From Tissierellia bacterium (lineage in GTDB: Bacteria > Bacillota > Clostridia > Tissierellales > Tissierellaceae), in contig JAAYLY010000117.1 of NCBI GenBank assembly GCA_012521625.1, forward strand, positions 1 to 5,776: a stretch of 5,776 nt of DNA. Reading direction: 5' to 3'. The translations under genes and the position numbers were made by a program. Shown here piece by piece: positions 1-5,305 of this stretch; within the stretch, counting starts at the first letter, position 1, and every line of letters begins with the position of its first letter. The notes beneath the pieces are model-generated. The model made no database searches, was not told the DNA's origin, and saw only the letters and a list, made by a program, of their open reading frames with translations.

Positions 1-97
1 TGGCATAGTGGAGAGGGGTAGGCATGATGAGTTATTGGCCAAGGATGGCCTATATGCCCAGCTGTATAATTCACAATTTAACGGCATGACAGGTTAA
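1..97 (+). CDS. ABC exporter ATP-binding/permease protein, C-terminal end only (5' partial)
   Basis: Only the last 31 codons are present. The reading frame begins at base 2 and stops at TAA 95-97. The peptide has the usual tail of an MsbA/LmrA-type ABC exporter: G-IVERG, then HDELLA, G-LYAQLY and a final NSQF. In this family that segment follows the H-loop of the nucleotide-binding domain (G-x-IVE-x-G-x-HxELL). The complete protein would be a roughly 570-620 residue half-transporter with six membrane helices fused to the ATPase, powering export of a lipid, drug or peptide, but none of those parts lie in the window and the substrate cannot be guessed. It is on the same strand as the following operon but separated from it by a strong terminator, so it probably belongs to a different transcript. 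Confidence 0.86.
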   Translation, partial: GIVERGRHDELLAKDGLYAQLYNSQFNGMTG

Positions 98-195
98 AAA
101 TATTGCCTATAGGCCAATTTAGATTGGATATTGTCTTATTTAGGTTAAGAAAATTTAGCTAAAAATAGAAATCAGCAGAAAGAAGAATAGTCATT
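98..195. other. Non-coding stretch after the ABC exporter gene, with a weak hairpin
   Basis: No open reading frame or RNA family is recognisable here. One imperfect hairpin is visible: ATTGCC (102-107), loop TATA, GGCCAAT (112-118), with one unpaired C. The core GCCTATAGGC is a perfect 10-bp palindrome. The bases after it are only mildly T-rich, so it is at best a weak first terminator for the exporter. TATAGGCCA (108-116) is also complementary to TGGCCTATA inside the exporter gene (46-54), so the transcript could fold in two ways. The rest (119-195) is A-rich and unstructured by eye, and probably serves as a long 3' untranslated region that ends at the strong terminator beyond it. Confidence 0.35.
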
Positions 196-235
196 AAAAA
201 TCCTAATGGGAGCTGGGAACCCATTAGGATTTTTT
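196..235 (+). terminator. Strong rho-independent terminator (possibly bidirectional)
   Basis: Bases 196-210 pair perfectly with 220-234, giving a 15-bp stem around a 9-base loop (211-219). The GC core is ATCCTAATGGG/CCCATTAGGAT. The left arm starts with five A and the right arm ends in a run of six T (230-235), so a transcript in either direction would carry a U-tract. On the + strand it ends transcription from the ABC exporter and insulates the promoter that begins ten bases later. It could instead be an attenuator within a longer leader, but I see no T-box, riboswitch or leader peptide in front of it. Confidence 0.85.
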
Positions 236-267
236 GTTACCCCTTTGTAACTAAAAATGGGTAATAA
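234..267. repeat. Inverted repeat straddling the -35 element, possible second operator
   Basis: TTGTTACCC (234-242) and GGGTAATAA (259-267) are inverted copies matching at 8 of 9 positions, with a 16-base spacer. The repeat encloses the -35 hexamer and ends directly against the -10 hexamer at 268. The left arm overlaps the first half-site of the WalR-like box and the last T of the upstream terminator. It may be an operator for a dimeric repressor, or chance symmetry in a short AT-rich stretch. Confidence 0.3.
235..251 (+). promoter_or_regulatory. Putative WalR(YycF)-type box, direct repeat TGTTAC-N5-TGTAAC
   Basis: TGTTAC (235-240) and TGTAAC (246-251) are direct repeats 11 bp apart, one helical turn, as expected for an OmpR-family dimer bound head to tail. 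They fit the published WalR/YycF consensus TGT(A/T)A(A/T/C)-N5-TGT(A/T)A(A/T/C) at all positions. The second half-site overlaps the -35 hexamer (245-250) of the deacetylase promoter, a position that would favour repression, although activation is possible. The binding regulator could be the response regulator encoded at 1266-1955 or a WalR encoded elsewhere. The match is seen directly, while the function is inferred. Confidence 0.5.
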
Positions 268-273
268 TATAAT
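245..273 (+). promoter_or_regulatory. Sigma-A promoter of the deacetylase/two-component operon
   Basis: The -35 element TTGTAA (245-250, four of six consensus bases including TTG) is followed by a 17-bp spacer and a perfect -10 hexamer TATAAT (268-273). Initiation would fall near 280, giving a leader of about 28 bases with a good ribosome binding site before the ATG at 308. It sits just after the terminator at 196-235. It is the only convincing promoter seen ahead of the five + strand genes. Confidence 0.8.
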
Positions 274-307
274 ATGATTAATATAGGACATAGGAAGAGG
301 TGAGCAG

Positions 308-1216
308 ATGAAAAGATTGGCAATAATTTTATTATCCGTTATATTGGTTGTTTGTACTTTTATTCTTACTAATCTATTACACCACCGTGGCTTCATATTT
401 TCCAATACAGCGGAAGCCATTAGTGTTTCAGCCGGCTTAGATAATATGGGTGATAACAACCCATTTAACATATTGCTAACTGAAAGGTTGAATCAGATTG
501 AGGAAGAAAGGATAAAAATACTCCTGGCTGAAAAAAGAGCCGTCTTAGAAGCCCAAAGGTTAAGGGAGGAAAGGGAAAGGCTTGAGCGTGAAAGAATAGA
601 AGAATTGGAAAAGGATCCAAATACCCGCTTTGCCTATCTAACCTTCGACGACGGCCCATCTCCCAACAATACACCTGCTATTCTAGATATCCTAAAGGAA
701 TATGATATCAGGGCTACCTTCTTTTTAATAGGCTCCATGGCTGAAAAATATCCGGAAATAGTAAAAAGAATCTATGATGAGGGGCATGTAATAGGCAACC
801 ATACCTATTCCCACGATTACGGCTATATCTACAAGAATAATACCAACTTCTTAAAGGATGTTGAGAAGGCGGACAGGGTCTTTAAGCAGATCCTAGGTGA
901 AGACTTTGAAACAAGGCTTTTCAGATTCCCTGGTGGTTCTTTTGGAAAACATAAGGCCCCTATGAGGAAGGCCATAGTGGATGCAGGCTATACCTTCTAT
1001 GACTGGAATGCCCTAAATGGGGATGCAGAAGGAATCAAGCTATCCAACAGCTATCTAATCAGAAGGTTAAAAGAAACCACAAGAAACAAAAAAAATGCTA
1101 TAATATTAATGCATGATCCCAGTAGTAAGGTGGGTACAGTTGAAACCCTCAGGGAAAATATAGAATATTTAATAGCACAAGGATTTCATTTTAGAGTTTT
1201 AGAGGAGAAACATTAA
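308..1216 (+). CDS. Membrane-anchored polysaccharide (peptidoglycan-type) deacetylase, NodB family
   Basis: Carbohydrate esterase family 4 enzyme of 302 residues. It is predicted to remove acetyl groups from N-acetylated sugars of an envelope glycan, most likely peptidoglycan, on the outer face of the membrane. Residues 5-24 form a hydrophobic signal-anchor with no clear cleavage site. Residues 57-102 are a highly charged Glu/Arg/Leu helix, probably a coiled-coil stalk, and the NodB domain occupies about 107-300. All five family motifs are visible: TFDDGPS (112-118, base D114, metal ligand D115), H165-T-Y-S-H169 (metal ligands), RFPGG (206-210), D232-W233 and LMHD (267-270, catalytic H269). 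The enzyme should therefore be active. The start is supported by AGGAAGAGGTG just upstream. It is the first gene after the promoter at 245-273, which carries a WalR-like box, and lies 49 bp ahead of the response regulator. Whether the substrate is GlcNAc, MurNAc or another polymer cannot be decided here. Confidence 0.93.
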   Translation: MKRLAIILLSVILVVCTFILTNLLHHRGFIFSNTAEAISVSAGLDNMGDNNPFNILLTERLNQIEEERIKILLAEKRAVLEAQRLREERERLERERIEELEKDPNTRFAYLTFDDGPSPNNTPAILDILKEYDIRATFFLIGSMAEKYPEIVKRIYDEGHVIGNHTYSHDYGYIYKNNTNFLKDVEKADRVFKQILGEDFETRLFRFPGGSFGKHKAPMRKAIVDAGYTFYDWNALNGDAEGIKLSNSYLIRRLKETTRNKKNAIILMHDPSSKVGTVETLRENIEYLIAQGFHFRVLEEKH

Positions 1217-1265
1217 TATAATTAAAAGAATGTTAAAGATTAGAAAATAAGTAGGAAGTGATTAG

Positions 1266-1955
1266 ATGCCTAAGAAGGTTTTGATCGTAGAGGATGAAGA
1301 CTCCATTAGGAAGTTTGTCAAGATAAATCTTGAAAGGTCAGACTTTCAAGTTATGGAAGCGGATACGGGGGAAAAGGGTATAGAAATAGCTAGGACTGAA
1401 GAAATTGACATAGTTGTCTTAGACGTTATGCTACCTGGTATGGATGGTTTTGAAGTTTGCAAAACCCTTAGGGAGGAGTTTCCCGACTTAGGAATAATAA
1501 TGTTAACGGCCAAGAGCCAGGATATGGATAAGATAATGGGCTTAGAATACGGCTGCGACGACTATATGACTAAACCCTTTAATCCTACGGAGCTGGTCCT
1601 AAGGGTAAAATCCCTAGCTAGAAGGATGGAGAATCGATCTAATCAGGGCAGCGTATTAAAGATGGGGCCCTTTAAAATCGATAAATATTCCAGGAAATTT
1701 TATAAAAATGGGGAGGAGTTGGACGTAACCCCAACGGAATATTCCATCCTTAAGCTCTTTATGGAAAATCCCGGCAAGGCCTTTAAGAGGGATGAGATTC
1801 TAAACCTAATATGGGGCTATGATTTCGTAGGGGATTCTAAGATAGTAGATGTAAACATTAGGAGGCTAAGGGCCAAGGTGGAGGAAAACCCCAGCGAGCC
1901 TGAATATATTGAAACCGTATGGGGTTTAGGCTATAGGTGGAAAAATCAAGACTAG
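1266..1955 (+). CDS. OmpR/PhoB-family DNA-binding response regulator
   Basis: Cytoplasmic transcription regulator of 229 residues, the usual length. The N-terminal receiver domain (about 3-115) has the acidic pair E9/D10, phospho-acceptor D53 in VLDVMLPGMDG, T81 in MLTAK and K103 in KPF, so all catalytic residues are intact. The C-terminal winged-helix domain (about 130-227) contains the transactivation-loop/recognition-helix segment SKIVDVNIRRLRAK (191-204) and ends in ETVWGLGYRW. The recognition helix keeps the VDVxIRRLR pattern shared by WalR- and PhoB-type regulators, which bind direct repeats about 11 bp apart. AGGAAGTG (1253-1260) supports the start. The kinase follows after 9 bp and is the obvious phosphodonor. 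A -10-like TATAAT at 1217-1222 has no matching -35, so transcription probably comes from the promoter ahead of the deacetylase. The subfamily (WalR, PhoP or orphan) is not resolved. Confidence 0.96.
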   Translation: MPKKVLIVEDEDSIRKFVKINLERSDFQVMEADTGEKGIEIARTEEIDIVVLDVMLPGMDGFEVCKTLREEFPDLGIIMLTAKSQDMDKIMGLEYGCDDYMTKPFNPTELVLRVKSLARRMENRSNQGSVLKMGPFKIDKYSRKFYKNGEELDVTPTEYSILKLFMENPGKAFKRDEILNLIWGYDFVGDSKIVDVNIRRLRAKVEENPSEPEYIETVWGLGYRWKNQD

Positions 1956-1958
1956 GAG
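1954..1958 (+). promoter_or_regulatory. Ribosome binding site that decides the kinase start
   Basis: AGGAG at 1954-1958 abuts the ATG at 1959, leaving no spacer, but lies six bases before the in-frame ATG at 1965. It overlaps the last two bases of the regulator's stop codon. Normal Shine-Dalgarno spacing therefore favours 1965 as the start, with translational coupling to the regulator gene. Confidence 0.7.
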
Positions 1959-1964
1959 ATGAAG

Positions 1965-3359
1965 ATGAAGAAGAGTATTAGGACAAGATTAGTTGGAAAC
2001 TTTATGCTGATCATAGTCATTACCGTGGTAATCCTACAGATTGCCCTCTCCAATGCCATAAGGAATTATTACTACAAAAACGTAGAAGATATACTTACCA
2101 GCCAAATAGAATATTCTACAGACTTTTATTCCAGATATTTTTCCACATTTACTTTAGATGATATAGTAATGGGGGATGTGGATTTATTCTTTAAATACAC
2201 CACTGCCCAGGTTCAACTCTTATCCCTAGATGGAATCCTACTTATGGATTCCCTAGGAGTAGTCTATGATGAGCCTATTAAAACCCCCGACATTCTTGCA
2301 GCCCAAAATATGGAGAAGGGGGTCTGGACAGGAAATGTCCACTATGACGACAGTCTAGTAATGGCAGTTTCCTTACCCCTAAGGAATCATGAAGAAGCCA
2401 TCGGAATCATCAGGTTTATCACCTCACTGGAGGAGACCAACGCAACCATCAACAGGATAGTCTTATTACTTATTTTCCTAGGAGCAGTGGTTATACTAAT
2501 TTCAGGCATAATAAGCTTGCTTTTAGCTAATTCAATAGTAAAACCCCTCCTTGAAGTAACCAGGGTTGCAGAGAAGATGGCCGATGGACAGTTACACGTA
2601 AGGGGAGAAGTTAAATTAGAGGATGAAATAGGGCAGCTGTCTAATACCCTAAACTATATGGCAGAGGAGCTGTTAAAGCGGGAGCAGATTAAAAACGACT
2701 TCATCTCATCTGTCTCTCATGAGCTAAGGACCCCTCTAACTTCCATAAAGGGTTGGGCCATCACCTTGCAGGGTGATGACCTAGACACAGACCTACTTAA
2801 GGATGGATTAAAAATCATTGAAAAGGAAAGTGACCGCCTTTCTAAGATGGTGGAGGAGTTATTGGACTTTTCCAGATTCATATCAGGTAGGATCACCCTA
2901 GAGAAGGATACCTTCTCCATCAGGGAAACCCTGGAGATGCTTGAAAAGCAGTATATGCCTAGGGCTAGGGATAACCAGCTGGAACTACTGGTCAATATTA
3001 GCGATGAAGTGGACTACTTCCTAGGGGATGAAAACAGGATCAAACAATTACTTATCAACCTATTAGATAATGCCATAAAGTTTACACCAGCAGGAGGAAA
3101 AGTCTACTTGTCAGCCTATATAAAAGAAAATAACCTAATACTTATGGTAAAGGATACTGGAATAGGTATACCGCCGGAAGACCTGCCTAGGGTTAAGGAG
3201 AAGTTCTACAAGGGTAAGAATAGCAAATCCCATAGTGGTATAGGCCTTTCCATATGTCAGGAGATAGTCAACCTTTCCAATGGCAGCCTTGAAATAGAAT
3301 CGGAAGTAAACAAGGGAACTACAGTAAAAGCCATCCTACCTATTAAGGAGGAAAACTAA
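1965..3359 (+). CDS. Membrane sensor histidine kinase (HAMP, HisKA, HATPase_c)
   Basis: Kinase of 464 residues from ATG 1965; the ATG at 1959 would add Met-Lys but has no ribosome binding site spacing. In order: membrane helix 1 (about 9-32), an extracellular sensor region of about 130 residues (33-164), membrane helix 2 (165-190), HAMP linker (about 189-241), a HisKA dimerisation domain with phospho-acceptor H252 in SHELRTPL, and an ATPase domain (about 350-462). The ATPase shows the N-box NLLDNAIKF (365-373), G1 box DTGIGIP (397-403) and G2 box SGIGLS (424-429). The HELRT motif is that of a bifunctional kinase/phosphatase. There is no PAS domain between HAMP and HisKA, unlike WalK. The sensor region contains a strand pattern (QVQLLSLDGILLMDS) reminiscent of Cache/PAS-like folds, but the ligand is unknown. 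It should phosphorylate the regulator encoded just upstream. Its stop codon overlaps the lipoprotein start by one base. Confidence 0.95.
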   Translation: MKKSIRTRLVGNFMLIIVITVVILQIALSNAIRNYYYKNVEDILTSQIEYSTDFYSRYFSTFTLDDIVMGDVDLFFKYTTAQVQLLSLDGILLMDSLGVVYDEPIKTPDILAAQNMEKGVWTGNVHYDDSLVMAVSLPLRNHEEAIGIIRFITSLEETNATINRIVLLLIFLGAVVILISGIISLLLANSIVKPLLEVTRVAEKMADGQLHVRGEVKLEDEIGQLSNTLNYMAEELLKREQIKNDFISSVSHELRTPLTSIKGWAITLQGDDLDTDLLKDGLKIIEKESDRLSKMVEELLDFSRFISGRITLEKDTFSIRETLEMLEKQYMPRARDNQLELLVNISDEVDYFLGDENRIKQLLINLLDNAIKFTPAGGKVYLSAYIKENNLILMVKDTGIGIPPEDLPRVKEKFYKGKNSKSHSGIGLSICQEIVNLSNGSLEIESEVNKGTTVKAILPIKEEN

Positions 3360-4864
3360 TGAAGAGATCTATTATAATACTCATACTAATTCCACTACTA
3401 CTTTTATCGGCATGTAGCTTTGGCGATAGCAATATTCAAGATAAAATTATCGCTCCCTCCAATAAGACCATTCCCATCCAGGGGAAGTGGGTTATTGTGG
3501 AAAAGCTTCAAAGCTCAGACCCCATCCTTATGGCAGAAACTGCCCCAGTTGAAGAGCTAGATCCTTATATAGGTAGGGAGGTCTTATTTAATAAAGCTGC
3601 CATAGTAGTGGCGGATGATTATGCTGAAAATCCAACTTTTAAATATAAAAACGTAGATGCCCAAGAATACCTTATATATAAATATAAAATATCTCCAAGG
3701 CAGCTGAATATAGACAGTGAAAACATGCAAATCATAACGGTTTTAAAGAACAACCAGCTTTTTTATGAATTTTTTAAATACGATGAAGATAAGCTTTTAA
3801 TCTTTATAGATGATTCCTTCTACAGCATGCGTAAATTGGTAGACCAAGTCAGCCTAGAAGAGGTCAACCGCTATATAAAAATCGAGAGCAACATGTTTAG
3901 CACCTTCGATACCATAGAGCTTGTAGACCTGGATTCTGGAGTATTGCTAGGCATTAGGACTCCAATCTACGATGAAGAAAGGGACCTGCCAGACTGGCAG
4001 TATAAGACCATCTGGATTAGGAGTGAAAATAGAAATATAAGCAAATACCAGCTGGATAAGCTACTTGTACCCAGGAAGAGCGGCTTTTGGTTGGTAGGGG
4101 TAGATAGGATTATAGAGGGCTCATCAGCCACAGATAAGATAGTAGCCATACCCCAATTTAGCGAAATTAGGATAATGGAATCGGCGGAGATTATAACGGA
4201 TAACTTAAGGGCATTTAGTATGCCAAAACCTACTATCTTGAAGAATATCCAATTTGTAGGAAATGACTACATCTCAGTGGAGAGGATAGAAGTAGACCAA
4301 AAAAATCGAAAGACTTTACAGATCTATGCCTTAGACAATATAGAAGATGAAAGGCCTATTAAGTTATCTGACTTGGTTCAGGATGGGGACTTCCTCTTTA
4401 AGGAAGGGTCTGAAAACATCCAAGCCATAGGAGAAAATGTAGTCCTAAATGAGACCAACGTAGGTCTAGTAAGGATGAACGGCTACTGGACCTTAAAGGG
4501 CAGGATCAACTATAGGCAAAATGAAGAGGAGCTCTTTAAGGACTTTAATATAAGGGCAATACCGCCTAAGACTATGGTAAGCTACGATGAATTGGGCATA
4601 CCCTGGGACTTTATCAAGGCTAGATTTCCTAGGGCCATAGATGCCTTCTCATCACCTAATGGTGAGTTTTTAATAGTAGTAGTAAGTGATGAATTACTAA
4701 TTTATCCAACGGAAAGTGGTGAAATCCTTAGTACAGAACCTCTAGATAGGATTTCCTTGCCAAAGAATTCCTCTATCATAATGAGTGAGTGGTCCGTAGG
4801 TAGATACCCAGCAATATGGCAAGAAGAAATAATCAAACAGGGAGCTGTAATGATAGAAGAGTAG
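3359..4864 (+). CDS. Predicted lipoprotein of unknown family, coupled to the histidine kinase
   Basis: A 501-residue exported protein without a domain I recognise. Residues 4-16 are hydrophobic and followed by lipobox L16-S-A-C19, so it should be lipid-anchored to the outer face of the membrane at C19. The mature part has no further membrane segment and alternates short polar and hydrophobic stretches typical of beta-sheet. Three strands start with a Gly-x-Trp pattern: GKWVIVEKL (42-50), GFWLVGVDR (242-250) and GYWTLKGRI (375-383). The first resembles the opening strand of lipocalin-like barrels, which is only a suggestion. AAGGAGG (3345-3351) supports the start, and the TAATG overlap with the kinase stop implies translational coupling and roughly matched production. 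That placement makes an accessory role to the kinase, or a role as an envelope effector, plausible. By position it recalls YycH of walRK operons, but YycH has a membrane anchor rather than a lipobox and I see no sequence resemblance. Confidence 0.88.
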   Translation: MKRSIIILILIPLLLLSACSFGDSNIQDKIIAPSNKTIPIQGKWVIVEKLQSSDPILMAETAPVEELDPYIGREVLFNKAAIVVADDYAENPTFKYKNVDAQEYLIYKYKISPRQLNIDSENMQIITVLKNNQLFYEFFKYDEDKLLIFIDDSFYSMRKLVDQVSLEEVNRYIKIESNMFSTFDTIELVDLDSGVLLGIRTPIYDEERDLPDWQYKTIWIRSENRNISKYQLDKLLVPRKSGFWLVGVDRIIEGSSATDKIVAIPQFSEIRIMESAEIITDNLRAFSMPKPTILKNIQFVGNDYISVERIEVDQKNRKTLQIYALDNIEDERPIKLSDLVQDGDFLFKEGSENIQAIGENVVLNETNVGLVRMNGYWTLKGRINYRQNEEELFKDFNIRAIPPKTMVSYDELGIPWDFIKARFPRAIDAFSSPNGEFLIVVVSDELLIYPTESGEILSTEPLDRISLPKNSSIIMSEWSVGRYPAIWQEEIIKQGAVMIEE

Positions 4865-4903
4865 AGTAAAAAGTGAAGAAAAACTAGAAGAAGGGGTCTT
4901 AGT

Positions 4904-5272
4904 ATGAAAGCTATATTAGAATCATTAAGAATTGACGAAATACTAGAATATATGAGCTATGGTAAATTACTCCTAATAGTATTCTTAATATCTATAGTAA
5001 TTGTATATTTAATCCAACGCTTCTTTGGGGAATATAAATGGGGCAAATATATGCCTGGCCTTTTAATGCTTATATACGGCATCGTCAGCCTCTTTCTAGT
5101 GGATTTTTCCAGGGAAGACTTTATCAATCAAGCTGGATTGGTAAACTTCGTCATAGGCTTTTTCGGTGGATTTTCAGCCATCCTCTTTGCCTTGATCCTA
5201 GGGGTATATAATAAGCCTGTAGAGGAAAAAAAGAAGAGGTATATAAAGAAAAGTGAAGAAGAAAGGGAATAG
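4904..5272 (+). CDS. Small three-helix membrane protein of unknown function
   Basis: A 122-residue integral membrane protein that I do not recognise. Hydrophobic segments lie at about 20-38, 49-66 and 78-101. The short loop between helices 1 and 2 (RFFGEYKWGKY) and the tail 104-122 (KPVEEKKKRYIKK and onwards) are positively charged, while the N-terminus and the second loop (DFSREDF) are acidic. The positive-inside rule thus gives N-terminus out, C-terminus in. AAGGGG (4891-4896), seven bases before the ATG, supports the start. It lies 39 bp after the lipoprotein with no terminator between, and a strong terminator follows three bases after its stop, so it is the last gene of the operon. A role in sensing or in anchoring a complex with the lipoprotein and kinase is possible, but nothing in the sequence shows it. 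Confidence 0.85.
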   Translation: MKAILESLRIDEILEYMSYGKLLLIVFLISIVIVYLIQRFFGEYKWGKYMPGLLMLIYGIVSLFLVDFSREDFINQAGLVNFVIGFFGGFSAILFALILGVYNKPVEEKKKRYIKKSEEERE

Positions 5273-5274
5273 CT

Positions 5275-5305
5275 AAACCGGCTCAAAGAGCCGGTTTTAT
5301 CTTTT
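5275..5305 (+). terminator. Rho-independent terminator at the end of the operon
   Basis: AAACCGGCTC (5275-5284), loop AAA, GAGCCGGTTT (5288-5297) forms a perfect 10-bp stem followed by TTTTATCTTTT. It ends + strand transcription right after the small membrane protein. Read on the other strand, the stem lies immediately after the glpP stop codon (5297-5299), but the bases beyond it have only a poor T-tract, so it may act weakly on glpP messages as well. Confidence 0.88.

Noticed and set aside
104..132. Weak promoter-like pair TTGCCT/GATATT
   Set aside because: Each hexamer has only 4/6 matches. It would drive a short transcript into the terminator at 196-235, and nothing else supports it.
172..471. 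Minus-strand open frame of 99 codons across the promoter region
   Set aside because: It runs through the terminator, promoter and start of the deacetylase gene, lacks a ribosome binding site and has no recognisable protein character. It is a chance frame.
465..674. Minus-strand open frame opposite the deacetylase stalk
   Set aside because: It is an antisense shadow of the Glu/Arg-rich helix, which reads as Phe/Leu/Ser-rich on the other strand.
1217..1247. Possible internal promoter and WalR half-site ahead of the response regulator
   Set aside because: TATAAT at 1217-1222 is a perfect -10, but no acceptable -35 lies 16-18 bp upstream. TGTTAA (1231-1236) has only a 4/6 partner 11 bp upstream (AATTAA, 1220-1225). 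In a sequence this AT-rich, both are likely chance.
2717..2995. Minus-strand open frame of 92 codons inside the kinase gene
   Set aside because: It is a Ser-rich shadow of the HisKA region, whose sense-strand motifs are unambiguous.
3967..4149. Minus-strand open frame of 60 codons inside the lipoprotein gene
   Set aside because: It is antisense to a well-supported gene with good RBS and lipobox, and has no signal of its own.
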